This document shows, piece by piece, positions 27,118-36,839 of a stretch of DNA of 64,000 bases. The translations under genes were made by a program, and so were the position numbers. The notes beneath the pieces were generated by a model, which worked only from the letters and a program-made list of their open reading frames with translations, was not told the origin of the DNA and searched no databases. The stretch spans positions 1 through 64,000 of the forward strand of contig CAVXLG010000007.1 of the NCBI GenBank assembly GCA_963762615.1. The letters run 5' to 3'. The first letter of the stretch is position 1. Each line of letters opens with the position of its first letter. The stretch comes from PALSA-505 sp963762615. GTDB lineage: Bacteria; Actinomycetota; Actinomycetes; Streptosporangiales; Streptosporangiaceae.

Positions 27118-27576
27118 TTAGGCGCTGGCGGGGGTTGTCAATGCCTGCGGTGGCGCCAGGATGTTGATGCTGATGGTGGCCTGGTAGCTGGTCCGGTCGA
27201 TGTTGGGGCCGCGGGCCTGGTATTTGGAGATGGCGCGTTTGACGATGCGGGGACTGACCCGGGGACGGCGGGCGGGCATGAGGCGGGCCAGGACGTGCCA
27301 GGCCGATGGTGCCGGTCAGGTCGATGGTGCTGCCGGCGATGACGCCGGCCGCCTGGGTGAGCTGGTCGCGGGCTGCGTGCAGGGCGATGGTGAAGCTGGC
27401 CCGGTCGGGGTCGGTGCCGGGCAGGGCGCTGGTGGCATCGGCCATGGCGGTGCGCAGGAGCTGGTAGGCGACCAGCAGGGCGTAGATTTCCTGGTCGATG
27501 CCGGCGGGGGTGCGGGCGCGCAGCACCCGGCCGCCCAGGATGGTGGATTTGATCTCCAGGTAGGCGGTCTCGCTTT
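27118..27576 (-). pseudogene. IS4-type transposase, 3' exon (also frameshifted)
   Basis: After intron removal this exon continues the YREK motif, giving RW-E-S-E-TAYLEIK and then STILGGRVLRARTPAGIDQEIYALL. The fit is exact to the base: the codon GAA is split G|AA across the junction. Farther on, a shift at 27301-27304 breaks the frame. Removing one base gives GTIGWHVLARLMPARRPR and a normal end ISINILAPPQ with stop TAA at 27118-27120. Without that correction the spliced protein has a scrambled tail and ends at 27110. Confidence 0.8.
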
Positions 27577-27653
27577 GTCGGGTAAGGCCGGCGGGTTGCC
27601 CCGCCGGCCTCCCCTCAGCACTGCCCGTGCGGCTTTCACCGCGAGTCAGCGCA
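27577..27653 (-). ncRNA. Group II intron domains V and VI
   Basis: Domain V is recognised by GCGGTGAAAGCCGCAC, a hairpin with GAAA tetraloop followed by an AC bulge; outer stem GCGCTG pairs with CAGTGC (about 27620-27653). The usual AGC triad at its base is not obvious. Domain VI is the GGCCGGCGGG-GCAA-CCCGCCGGCC hairpin just downstream, with an unpaired A in the TTACCC segment as candidate branch point. Confidence 0.75.
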
Positions 27654-29411
27654 AGCAGGCCGCGAGGGCGGCGCGGGATTGCAGGCTGTGCGGCTGCGCT
27701 GGCGAGCGAGGAGTTCGCGCTGGCATGCCGCGTGGACGAGGCGGGTTTGGTCATCGTCTGGTGAGCTGGGCCGTCCGTGGTGGACGAGGTAGCCGGCGTT
27801 GATCGCCCTGCGGGCGATGTGCAGCCACCATCGTTCCCACTCGTGGGGGGATTGCGGCTGGTCGGCGGTCAGCATGGGTCCCCGGCAGATCGGGCAGCGG
27901 CCGTCCTGCCTGGCGAGCAGGCGCAGTGTGTAGCTGTCCAGCGGGGGTGCGTCGCGCCGTCGCCGGGTGGCCCAGTACTTGGCCAGGGCGGGGTCATCTG
28001 GGGATGCCGCGCCTTTGACCATGGTGTGCCGGACGATGCCCGTCCAGGCGAACTTCACCAGGTGGGCGCCGCTGGCGGCGTCACCGAACACCCAGTGGTC
28101 GTTCCTGAACTTGTTGTAGTTGCCGAAGTAGCGGGCCACGATCCACTTCTTCGGCTTGCTGGCGTGCCTGAAGGTCGCCCACTTGTAGCAGAGCACCCAC
28201 AGATAACTGTCCAGGCTGGCGAACGTCCTGGATGAGACCACGCCCCGGTAGTAGGCCGACCAGCCCCTGATGATGGGGTTGATCTTGGCGATGACCGCCG
28301 CCGCGTTAGCTCCGCGCAGGGCGCGGAACTCGGCGCGGAGCCGTTCCCGGACTCGCTGGATGGCCGCCTTCGATGGCTTGATCAGTAGCTTGCCGTGGTA
28401 CCGCCTGATGCTGAAACCCAGGAAGTCGTACCCACCATCGATGTGCACGATTTTGGTCTTTCCCTCATTGAAGGTGAGACCCCTGGGTGCCAGCCATTCG
28501 GCGATTCTGGCCTTGACGTCCTGCGCCTGCCGCTGGCTGCGGCAGATTGCGACCAGGTCGTCTGCGTACCGGATAACCATAGGTGAGCCCTGTTGGACAT
28601 TCCCGGCCTTGCTCGTGCCGGCCGGGTAGTACTGGACTCCAGCGGCTGCCTCCAGCCCGTGCAGCGCGACATTCAGTAGGAGCGGGCTGATCACGCCGCC
28701 TTGAGGAGTTCCCTCTTCGGTCGGCGTGAATCCTTTTCCTGTCTCGATCACTCCGGCTTTCAGCCAGTCACGGATCAGGTCCCTGGCGGGAAACGACCCG
28801 AGTGCTTCGACCAGTTTGCCGTGATCGATCCTGTCGAATGCCGCTGCCAGGTCCGCGTCCAGCGCCCAGACCCGCTTAACGTTTGATGAACAGCAAGTCT
28901 GGAAGATCGCTGCGATCGCGTCATGGCAGCCTCGGCCCGGCCGGAACCCATAGGATTTAGGCTCGAACCGGGATTCCCACTCGGGTTCCAGCGCGTTACG
29001 GACCCTGCCCTGGTGGCAGCGGTCCGCGATAACTGGAATTCCGAGCGGCCTCAGCCTTGCACGATTTCCCGCCTTGGGTATGTAAACCCGCTTGACCGGG
29101 CGGGGATGCCATGTTGAGGCGTCGCGGTGCACCCGCACCGCCAGCTCCATCCTGGCCCGGGGAGTCAGTGCTATCTCCCCGTCGACCCCGGCGGTCTTGC
29201 GTCCAGCGTTCAGCTGCGTTGCCTGGCGCACGCTGACCAGCGTGTTGCTCCAGCTGCGCAGCATGAGTTCCTGCAGGTTCCTGACCGTGGCCAGGGCCCC
29301 CTCCTGCGCCGCCTTGAAGATCCGCTGCCGCAGCCGCCGTACGTTCTCCTCGTGCAGACGCCAGTCAATGCCATCCCAGTCGAGGGTCACGTCCTCGGGT
29401 CCGTTCACCAT
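27636..29411 (-). CDS. ltrA: Group II intron reverse transcriptase/maturase with HNH endonuclease
   Basis: The 591-residue protein has RT fingers/palm motifs (RPLGIPVIADR, YGFRPGRGCHDAI, GTPQGGVISPLL) and the catalytic YADD at 282-285. A maturase X region (about 345-440, IIRGWSAYYRG) follows. The C-terminal En domain (about 500-570) has CPIC at 506-509, EWERWWLHIARRAI and YLVHHGRP, an HNH zinc endonuclease. It would splice the intron and drive retrohoming. The last codons run into domain V: the TGA stop lies in the sequence of its tetraloop (GGTGAAAG), which is odd because the ORF normally ends in domain IV. Confidence 0.92.
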   Translation of the reverse strand: MVNGPEDVTLDWDGIDWRLHEENVRRLRQRIFKAAQEGALATVRNLQELMLRSWSNTLVSVRQATQLNAGRKTAGVDGEIALTPRARMELAVRVHRDASTWHPRPVKRVYIPKAGNRARLRPLGIPVIADRCHQGRVRNALEPEWESRFEPKSYGFRPGRGCHDAIAAIFQTCCSSNVKRVWALDADLAAAFDRIDHGKLVEALGSFPARDLIRDWLKAGVIETGKGFTPTEEGTPQGGVISPLLLNVALHGLEAAAGVQYYPAGTSKAGNVQQGSPMVIRYADDLVAICRSQRQAQDVKARIAEWLAPRGLTFNEGKTKIVHIDGGYDFLGFSIRRYHGKLLIKPSKAAIQRVRERLRAEFRALRGANAAAVIAKINPIIRGWSAYYRGVVSSRTFASLDSYLWVLCYKWATFRHASKPKKWIVARYFGNYNKFRNDHWVFGDAASGAHLVKFAWTGIVRHTMVKGAASPDDPALAKYWATRRRRDAPPLDSYTLRLLARQDGRCPICRGPMLTADQPQSPHEWERWWLHIARRAINAGYLVHHGRPSSPDDDQTRLVHAACQRELLARQRSRTACNPAPPSRPACADSR

Positions 29412-30136
29412 CGGTGTCTAACTTGCCCTTCGGTTCCGACGCTTCCGGGTGCTTGTCTTCAAAGGCTTACCTGCCCATGTCAGCGCCCCTTTCAGGGCCC
29501 GGGCACTAGTCCCGGTATCCGGCCAGTTATCCAGGAGCGACGGCTTGGAGGTGCCGCGCTGACGTCCCGGTTTCCTGTTGACTTTCGTCCCTCGGCGCCT
29601 TGTTTCCACCCGGCGCCGAGAGTGCCGTCTCCGGCACCGCCGGCATTCGCTTTCTGGGCATCCTGTTCCCGGCAGAGAATTCCGCGTTCCTTTCGGCCGG
29701 CCTACCAGACCGCCCCCAGGCGACCCGGACCCTGCCGGGGTTCCCGTGTTCCGCACGCGTGAGATACGACCGGGGTGGGTGCCTCCTATACTCCGGGGCG
29801 GTGGTGTCCTCCCGGCCAGCGATGGGTCCCTGATCGGCACCTGCCGCTTCACAGCGGCCAGCCCTGTCATCCGCCTCACCCAATCCACCGGCGGAAGTCA
29901 CGATTACGAAGCATGCGGAGATTCACCTGCATTCACCCGTCCGGTCTTCCCCTCGCCCGCCGTCGCCGGATGGAACGGCAACCGCTTCGGCTTTTACCCC
30001 GGGCTTCGCACCCCGCGGTTACCCGCGACGCACGCCAGGGCGGGGACGGTCCCGCGGACACTGGACCGGGTCATGTCCTCAACATTTGAACCTCCAAACA
30101 ACATGACCACTCACGTCGTGCGACCTCACGTCGCAC

Positions 30137-31025
30137 CCCACCGTTCGTGGTAGAGCCTGATCAGTTCGGCTGCAGGGTAGCGGCCGGGGTCGAGCAGGGT
30201 GGTGGCCAGCCGGTAGATCCCGGTGCGGCATCCGGCGCTGGTGGCGATGGTGATCTGGGCCTCGATGACGCGGACCTGGGTGGCGCCCAGCAGCGACAGG
30301 GCAGAGCCGTCGTGGTAGCGGCGCAGCACCGGCAGTTTGCGGCCGTTTTTGACCCGGACCAGGACATCAGCCTGGGTGCGGGTGATCGCGGCGATCAGGG
30401 CCGCGGCGGCGAAGTTGCGGTCGGCCAGCACGATCATGCTGGCCCGCAGGCTGCGCAGCAGGCCCGGAGCATACGTGGTCTCCCCGCTGGCCGCGGGGCC
30501 GAATACCGCGTCGATGAGGGTGCGGGTCCCGCACGCGACCAGGGCCAGCAGGCGGACCTGGGGATAGCCGGCCCCGCCGTGGTTACCGCCGTGCCGGGGA
30601 AACCGGGTCAGGTTCGCCGCGCTGTCCGGCACGGTCACGGTGGTCCCGTCGATCGCGCACACCAGCAGCCCGCGCCACCACGTGCCCCGGCACCGCGGAG
30701 CAGCGGCCGGGCCGCGTAGCAGATCAAACAGCCACCGCAGCGGCGCGGCCCCGGCCCGGCGGCGCGCCTGCGCCAGCGCGCCCGGCGTCGGCGCCGCCAC
30801 CGGCAGGCCCTCCAGGCCCGCGGTCAGCTTGCGCCACACCCCCGGGTAACCCAGTTCAGGGAACAGGCAGGCCGCCAGCAGCAGATAGACCACCACCCGC
30901 GACGGCAGGTCCCTGACCCTTGACTGCACCTTCCTGGTCTGCGCTAATGCCTCATCGACCATCTCGAACGGCACAAGCTGGGTCAGCTCGCCCAGGTGAC
31001 CGGGCGCGAACCGGCCCGCGGCCAC
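30137..31025 (-). pseudogene. IS4-type transposase, 5' exon
   Basis: GTG 31025 opens a 296-codon exon: the N-terminal domain FAPGHLGELTQLVPFEMVDEAL, catalytic Asp in CAIDGTTVTVPDS, second Asp in VLADRNFAAAA, ending RLYHERW plus one base. This is the first half of the Y-(2)-R-(3)-E-(6)-K motif; the catalytic Glu lies two codons into the other exon. Unspliced, translation ends four codons later. So activity depends wholly on intron splicing. Confidence 0.85.
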
Positions 31026-31056
31026 CGTGACAGTGCGGGTGAGACCACCAGCTCAG

Positions 31057-31719
31057 CTAGGCGGCAGGCTCGCCGGCGAAGCGCACCTCGCGCTCCCAGG
31101 CACCGGGGGGCTGGGCGTGCAGCCGCCAGTAGTGCTCGGCGATGCGATCAGGATCGAACGGGGTGCCCGGGGCGACGGCACCGTCGATGGTGACCGTCGC
31201 CACGTGGATTCCCGCGGGCCCGTACTGGCGGGCCAGCAGCGTGGTGAGCGCGCGCACGCCCGCCTTGCCCAGTGACAGGCTGGTGGCGGCGGGATCGGGC
31301 TCGGGCAGCCCGCCGGTGATCACGATCGTGCCGCCGCCCGCGCCGGCCATCGCCGGCGCCAGGTGGACGGCAGCGGTCAGCGCGCCCAGGACGTTGACCG
31401 CGTACGCGTCCAGGTACTGCTGGCGGCTGAGCTCACCGGGCCGGTCGCGCCTGATCAGCCCGGCGTTGTACACCAGGATCTCCGGCACGCCCAGCCGCCG
31501 CGCGAGCGCGTCGAGGGCGGCCGTCAGCCGGTCCTGCTGCGCGGCGTCGGCGGTCACGCCGACCGCGTCCAGGCCGGCGGCCGCCAGCGCCGACCGGGTG
31601 GCGTCGATGCTGTGCTGAGAGCGCGCGATCAGCCCGACCGGCAGGCCTTCGGCCCCGAGCCTGCGCGCGATCGACGTGCCGAGGCCCGGACCCGCTCCGA
31701 CAATGACCGCTCCGGCCAC
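31057..31719 (-). CDS. SDR-family oxidoreductase
   Basis: The 220-residue SDR has the Rossmann start AGAVIVGAGPGLGTSIARRL, NAG (VYNAGLI) and catalytic-site region VITGGLPEPDPAATSLSLGKAG. The usual Tyr of YxxxK appears to be replaced: the segment reads S-L-S-L-G-K, so K is kept but Y is not, as in some divergent SDRs. GTG 31719 was chosen because AAGGAGAG lies 5-10 bases upstream. The IS may end exactly in its stop codon (TAG, 31057-31059). Confidence 0.8.
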   Translation of the reverse strand: MAGAVIVGAGPGLGTSIARRLGAEGLPVGLIARSQHSIDATRSALAAAGLDAVGVTADAAQQDRLTAALDALARRLGVPEILVYNAGLIRRDRPGELSRQQYLDAYAVNVLGALTAAVHLAPAMAGAGGGTIVITGGLPEPDPAATSLSLGKAGVRALTTLLARQYGPAGIHVATVTIDGAVAPGTPFDPDRIAEHYWRLHAQPPGAWEREVRFAGEPAA

Positions 31720-31888
31720 GAGCTCTCCTTCGCGCCACGCTCCTCCGACCGGCAACGCCGGCCCCCGGGCATCTCTTCCCGGTCAGGCCCGGGACGGCCG
31801 GCGGGCGTGGCGGCTCGCCGCGCGGGATACGGATATGGTGCGTTGAGGTGAAGGTCCGGTTCAGCCGGCCGAGGAGGGTGCATACGTC

Positions 31889-32325
31889 ATGCCCGACGAG
31901 ACAACCGATCCGTCGTTCGAGCTCGAGGAGAATGACCTCGAGGACGACGGCACGCTGGACGCGTCGGACACCCTCGACGGCGACCCCGGCGACGACCCCC
32001 TGGACGCGGGCATAGAACCGCCGGACCGGTGGTCGGCCGGCGAGCGCTTCGGCACGACGCTGTCGGAGGAACGGGCCGGCGAGTCACTCGATCAGCTGCT
32101 TGCCGAGGAAGAGCCGGAGCCCGACCCGTACGCGGAGGGCGATCTTCCCCAGGACGCCCCGCTGGCCAGCGATTACCCGGAGCCCCGGGCCGGCTCGTCG
32201 CCGAGGACGAGGGAGCGCACCCGGACACCGAGCCGGACCTGGTCGCCCGCGACATGGGGATCGACGGCGGCGCCGCCGGGGCCGAGGAAGCCGCGGTCCA
32301 CATTCAGGACGAGGCCGACGTCTAG
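31889..32325 (+). pseudogene. DUF5709-like acidic protein, frameshifted
   Basis: ATG 31889 follows GAGGAGGG. The very acidic product has the DUF5709 core ERFGTTLSEERAGESLDQLLAEEEPEPDP. At about 32181-32193 (GGGCCGGCTC) the frame changes; the true tail RLVAEDEGAHPDTEPDLVARDMG continues to TAG at 32323-32325. Loss of one GGCC unit, or of one base, would explain it; here the change is not a simple one-base gain. Function unknown. Confidence 0.75.
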
Positions 32326-32430
32326 CCGCGCCACCGCAAGGACAGGCCGCTCGACGCGGGTCGGTCACCAGCGCCGAGGAGGCAGCGGGGCGGCCCAGGG
32401 TGCCGGGCCGGGAGGAGGCCAGAAGTCGCG

Positions 32431-34002
32431 GTGGACCGCAAGTGGTGGACGCTGCTGGTCGTCTGCGCGGCGACCTTCATGCTCCTGCTGGACGTCACGA
32501 TCGTGGTCGTCGCGCTGCCCGAGATCCAGCACGGCCTGCACGCGACCTTCGCCGACGTGCAGTGGGTGCTCGACGCCTACGCGCTCGCCCTCGCCTCGCT
32601 GCTGCTGACCTCGGGCTCGCTGGCCGACCGGTACGGGCGGCGGCGGCTGTTCCTGATCGGCCTGGTCGTCTTCACGCTCGGCTCGCTGCTGTGCGGGCTG
32701 GCTCAGTCCCCGCTCATGCTGACCCTTTCCCGGGCCGCCCAGGGGGTCGGCGGGGCCATCTTGTTCGCGACGTCGCTGGCGCTGCTGGCGCAGAGCTTCC
32801 ACGGCAAGGAGCGGGGCATCGCCTTCGGGGCGTGGGGAGCGATCACCGGCATCGCCACGTCGCTGGGCCCGATCCTCGGCGGGGTGATCACCAGCGGCAT
32901 CAGCTGGCGGGGGATCTTCCTGGTCAACCTGCCGATCGGGATCGCGGCCATCGCCATCACGGCGTGGCGGGTGCAGGAGTCCCGGCAGCCGCGCGCGTCC
33001 CGGCCGGACTGGGCGGGCTTCGCCTCGCTGACCGCGGGCCTGGTGAGCCTGGTCTACGGGCTGATCCGGGCGGGCGAGATCCGCTGGGGTGATCCGGGGG
33101 TGATCATCTTCCTCAGCCTCGGCGCCGTCCTGCTAGCCGTGTTCGTCCTGGTCGAGCGCCGGGCGGATCATCCCATGTTCGACCTGTCGCTGTTCCGCAC
33201 GCCCACGTTCGTGGGCGGGTCGATCGCCGCGTTCACCATGAACGGCTCGCTGTACGCGGTGCTCGTCTACCTCGTGCTCTACCTGCAGGACGACCTCGGC
33301 TACTCAGCCCTGGCCACCGGCGAGCGGCTGCTGCTGATCAGCGGGGCGGGCATGGTCGCCTCGGTGATCTCCGGCCGGCTGAGTAGTCGCGTGCCGGTCC
33401 GGTGGCTGATCGGGCCCGGCCTCGTCCTGGTGGGCATCGGGCTGCTGCTCATGTCGGGCCTGACCGGGACGAGCGGGTGGGCTCATCTCGCCCCGGGCTT
33501 CCTCGTGGCGGGCGTGGGCAGCGGCCTGGTCAATCCCCCGCTGGCGTCCACCGCGGTCGGGGTGGTCGAGCCGCAGCGGGCCGGCATGGCGTCCGGCGTG
33601 AACACGACCTTCCGGCAGGTCGGCATCGCCACCAGCATCGCCACGCTGGGGTCCATCTTCACCGCCTCGCTGCGGCACCAGATCGGCCAGGGCCTGTCAT
33701 CCATCCCCGCCCTCGCCGGGCGCGGGCCGCAGGTCGCAGCCGCCCTGCAGCAGGGCGACCCGGGCCGGGTGATCGCCGCCGCGCCGGCCGCCGCCCGGAG
33801 CCGGCTGATCAGCGTCATCCACTCAAGCTTCGCCAGCAGCGTGAACGACTTGTTCATCGTCACCGGGGGCCTGGCCCTGGCGGGCGCGGTGTGCGCGCTG
33901 GCCCTCATCCGAACCAGGGACTTCGTGGCCTCTGCGCCGGATCCCGGCCAGGCCGAGCCCGCCCCGCCGCAAAGCGCCCAGTCCGCACCCCGGGCGCCCT
34001 GA
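32431..34002 (+). CDS. MFS transporter, DHA2 (14-TM drug:H+ antiporter) family
   Basis: The 523-residue membrane protein has 14 predicted helices. The antiporter motifs are present: LDVTIVVVALPEIQ in TM1, WVLDAYALALASLLL in TM2, LADRYGRRRLF for motif A, and the motif C-like SLGPILGGVITSGISWRGIFLVNLPIG. It probably exports hydrophobic drugs using the proton gradient. GTG 32431 is preceded by GGGAGGAGG. A second, unrelated MFS gene follows after 71 bases. Confidence 0.9.
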   Translation: MDRKWWTLLVVCAATFMLLLDVTIVVVALPEIQHGLHATFADVQWVLDAYALALASLLLTSGSLADRYGRRRLFLIGLVVFTLGSLLCGLAQSPLMLTLSRAAQGVGGAILFATSLALLAQSFHGKERGIAFGAWGAITGIATSLGPILGGVITSGISWRGIFLVNLPIGIAAIAITAWRVQESRQPRASRPDWAGFASLTAGLVSLVYGLIRAGEIRWGDPGVIIFLSLGAVLLAVFVLVERRADHPMFDLSLFRTPTFVGGSIAAFTMNGSLYAVLVYLVLYLQDDLGYSALATGERLLLISGAGMVASVISGRLSSRVPVRWLIGPGLVLVGIGLLLMSGLTGTSGWAHLAPGFLVAGVGSGLVNPPLASTAVGVVEPQRAGMASGVNTTFRQVGIATSIATLGSIFTASLRHQIGQGLSSIPALAGRGPQVAAALQQGDPGRVIAAAPAAARSRLISVIHSSFASSVNDLFIVTGGLALAGAVCALALIRTRDFVASAPDPGQAEPAPPQSAQSAPRAP

Positions 34003-34073
34003 AAGACTGCGGGCGCCCGGAGAAGATCGCGGGGGCCGGACAAGACTGCGAGCGCCCGGAGAGGAACGGCCCC

Positions 34074-35348
34074 GTGAAGGGACGGAGCAGGAGCCCGGCC
34101 CGGCGCCTGCTCATCGACGTCACGCCGCTGCGGCGGTCCCGCGATTTCCGGGCCCTGGTCAGCGGGCAGCTGGTATCGGTGCTGGGCACCCAGCTGACCG
34201 CGGTCGCGGTGCCCTACCAGGTGTACGAGCTGACCCGCTCCTCCCTCGACGTGGGGCTGGTCTCGCTCATCCAGCTCGTCCCGCTGATCATCGGATCGCT
34301 GGTCGGCGGGTCGGTGGTCGATGCCGTGGACCGCCGCCGGTTGCTGCTGGTGATCGAGTCGCTCGCGGCCTGCTGCAGCGCCGGCCTGGCGATCAACACG
34401 GACCTGACCCCGGCGCTGTGGCCGCTGTTCGTCCTGCCGGCCGTGGCCGCCGGGCTGAGCGGCTTCGACAGCGCGGCGCGCAACGCCATGGTCCCGAACA
34501 TGGTCCAGCGGTCGGAGGTGTCCACCGCCAACGCGATGTTCCAGGCGCTGTTCCAGTTCGGCGCGGTCGCGGGGCCGGCCGCCGCCGGGCTGCTGCTGGC
34601 CGGGGCCGGGATCCGGTTCGTGTACTGGGTGGACGTGGCCACCTTCGGCGCGTCGCTGCTGGCTGTGTTCCTGATTTCGGCGCAGCGGCCGGCCGGCGGG
34701 GCGCGGCGCCCCGGGCTGCGCTCGATCATCGAGGGCTTCGGCTTCGTCCGCGGGCGGCAGGCCATCCAGGGCGCCTACCTGATCGACATCAACGCGATGG
34801 TGTTCGGCATGCCGCGCGCGCTGTTCCCGGCGCTGGCCAGCACCGTGTTCGGCGGCGGCGCGGCCACGGTCGGCTTCCTCTACGCCGCTCCCGGCGCCGG
34901 AGCCCTGGTCGGCGCGCTGACAACCGGCTGGGTCGGCCGGATCCGGCGGCAGGGCCTGGCCGTGATCATCGCGGTCATCGTATGGGGCCTGGCCATCGCC
35001 GGCTTCGGCCTGGTGTCGTGGCTGCCGGCGGCGCTGTTGCTGCTGGCGGTGGCCGGCTGGGCCGATGTCATCTCGGCCGTGTTCCGCAACACCATCATCC
35101 AGCTCGCGGCGCCGGACGCGCTGCGGGGCCGCCTGTCGGGCCTGCAGATGGCGGTGGTCGCCGGGGGCCCCCGGGTGGGAGACTTCGAGGCCGGGGCGGT
35201 GGCCGCCGCCTTCGGCGATACGACGTCGGTGGTCTCCGGCGGACTGGCGTGCATCGCCGGCGCTCTCATCCTGGCCCGGCTGCTGCCCGGCTTCCGCCGT
35301 CAGCGGGCTCGGGACGAGCAGTACCCGGGCGCGCAGGCGGCGGGCTAG
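34074..35348 (+). CDS. MFS transporter, MFS_3 (EntS-like) family
   Basis: The 424-residue protein opens TPLRRSRDFRALVSGQLVSVLGTQLTAVAVPYQVY, the usual start of enterobactin-exporter-like (MFS_3) carriers, with the motif A analogue GGSVVDAVDRRRLL and ten to twelve helices. GTG 34074 follows GAGAGGAAC. It probably exports siderophores, macrolides or similar. The 70-base gap before it contains two copies of GCGCCCGGAGA. It may be co-transcribed with the DHA2 exporter. Confidence 0.88.
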   Translation: MKGRSRSPARRLLIDVTPLRRSRDFRALVSGQLVSVLGTQLTAVAVPYQVYELTRSSLDVGLVSLIQLVPLIIGSLVGGSVVDAVDRRRLLLVIESLAACCSAGLAINTDLTPALWPLFVLPAVAAGLSGFDSAARNAMVPNMVQRSEVSTANAMFQALFQFGAVAGPAAAGLLLAGAGIRFVYWVDVATFGASLLAVFLISAQRPAGGARRPGLRSIIEGFGFVRGRQAIQGAYLIDINAMVFGMPRALFPALASTVFGGGAATVGFLYAAPGAGALVGALTTGWVGRIRRQGLAVIIAVIVWGLAIAGFGLVSWLPAALLLLAVAGWADVISAVFRNTIIQLAAPDALRGRLSGLQMAVVAGGPRVGDFEAGAVAAAFGDTTSVVSGGLACIAGALILARLLPGFRRQRARDEQYPGAQAAG

Positions 35349-35548
35349 CAGCGGGGCGGTCCCGGGGCGGACTTCCAGGTTCCTGGATCTCGGCGCGGCA
35401 TGGTAGGGCCAGTCCGCCGCGGGTAGCACAATGGAGCCGCGGGGCTGGCGGGCATGCAAGCGGCAGTGACCGCCGCGGCCCGGGCTGCCGCGGCTGGGGT
35501 GCCGCCGGCCGCCCCGCTGCGATCTGATCACCGGGCGGAAGGAACCGC

Positions 35549-36831
35549 ATGAGCGAGTGGCCTGAGGGCTGGTACCGCGACGGCCCGTCGCGCGCACCGT
35601 CCGGGGGCGGCGACCCGCACCAGGCAGGGCCGGGAGATTCCTACGGTGCGCCTGTCGGCCGGCGGGAGCCGGACGGGCACCGGCCAGCCTGGCGCCGGCC
35701 TGCCGGATGCCGGCCCGGGCGGCCAGGCCGGTACCGGCTACCGCAACGCCGGCCCTGGCTACCGCAGCGCCGAAGCCCCGCCGGGCGGCTGGCCGGAGCA
35801 GCCGCCGGCCCAGACGGGCAGGCCCGCCGCCGGAAGCGGCCGGAGCGGGTGGCGCAGGCCTGGCCGGTGGATCAAGATCATCGCAGGTCTCGTCGTGCTG
35901 ATCCTGCTCGTGTCGGCGGGCCTGTACTTCTACCTCGACTCCCACCTCCACCGGGAGAACGTGCTCATCAACTATCCGAACCGGCCGGCCGCCTCGGCCG
36001 GAATCCAACTGGCTCATCACCGGCTCGGACAGCCGGCAGGGCCTGACCCGCGCGCAGGAGCGTCAGTACTCCACCGGCCGCGACATCGGCGGCCACCGGT
36101 CCGACACGATCATGGTGCTGCACATCCCGTCCAACGGAACGCGCGCGGTGCTGGTCAGCCTGCCGCGCGACTCGTACGTACCGATCCCTGGACACGGTTA
36201 CAACAAGATCAACGCCGCGTACTCGTTCGGCGGCCCCAAGCTGCTCGCCGAGACCGTGCAGAACCTCACCGGCCTGCGCATCGACCACTACATGGGGATC
36301 GGCTTCGGCGGCTTCGTCGGCGTGGTGGACGCGGTCGGCGGCGTGCGCATGTGCCTGCCGGGGCCGCTCAGGGACAAGGCTTCAGGCCTGAATCTCAAGG
36401 CGGGCTGCCAGACGCTCAGCGGCGGCGAGGCGCTCAGCTACGTGCGCGACCGGCACGACTTCGCCAACCAGGATCTGCAGCGGATCCAGGACCAACGGCA
36501 GTTCGTCAAGTCGCTGCTGACCAAGCTCACCAGCCCGGGAACCATGCTCAACCCGTTCGCCTCGGTACCCGCCGCATTCGGCACCGCTGGAGCCCTCACC
36601 GTGGACTCGGGTACCCATCTGTACCAGCTCGTCCAGGCCGCGTTCGCGCTGCGCAACCCGCAGACCACGACCGTGCCGATCGCCAATGCCAACTACCCCA
36701 CCAGCAACGCCGGCGACGCCGTGCAGCTGAACCCGGCGCTGGCCCGTCAGCTTTTCCGTGACCTCGGCGCCGACCGCGCGGTGCCGAAGCACCTGCTCAC
36801 CGGGTCCTCCCTGTCCGGGATGGGGGGATAG
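35549..36831 (+). pseudogene. LytR-CpsA-Psr (LCP) family protein, two frameshifts
   Basis: Three successive frames make one protein of about 425 residues. ATG 35549 opens an acidic/Gly-Pro-rich cytoplasmic part (SEWPEGWYRDGPSRAPSGGG). After a shift at about 35645-35670 come the low-complexity segment and the membrane anchor IKIIAGLVVLILLVSAGLYFYL. After a second shift at 36000-36006 comes the LCP domain: NWLITGSDSRQG, VLVSLPRDSYVPIPG, NKINAAYSFGGP and SYVRDRHDFANQDLQRIQDQ with the pyrophosphate-binding Arg residues. LCP enzymes attach glycopolymers to peptidoglycan. Both breaks are one extra base. Confidence 0.85.
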
Positions 36832-36839
36832 GGCCCGGG

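Larger units (their letters stand above)
27577..30136 (-). mobile_element. Group II intron, 2560 bp, inserted in the transposase gene
   Basis: On the minus strand the 5' end reads GTGCGAC (30136 downward), the conserved group II start. The 3' end follows a domain VI-like hairpin with GCAA loop and ends CCGAC at 27577. A reverse-transcriptase/maturase gene is inside. The 725 bases 29412-30136 before the ORF hold no other gene and should form domains I-III and the start of IV. A candidate EBS1 (CCACCG on the minus strand at 29804-29799) can pair with the exon end CGGTGG. Exact removal restores the host reading frame. Confidence 0.9.
27097..31060 (-). mobile_element. IS4-type insertion sequence containing a group II intron
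   Basis: A transposase gene on the minus strand is split into 31025-30137 and 27576-27118 by a 2560-bp intron. I could not find matching terminal inverted repeats. The bounds given are only a 5-bp GCTAG seen at both sides (27097-27101 and 31056-31060), tentatively a target duplication that would overlap the stop codon of the SDR gene. The extent is therefore uncertain by tens of bases. Confidence 0.5.
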
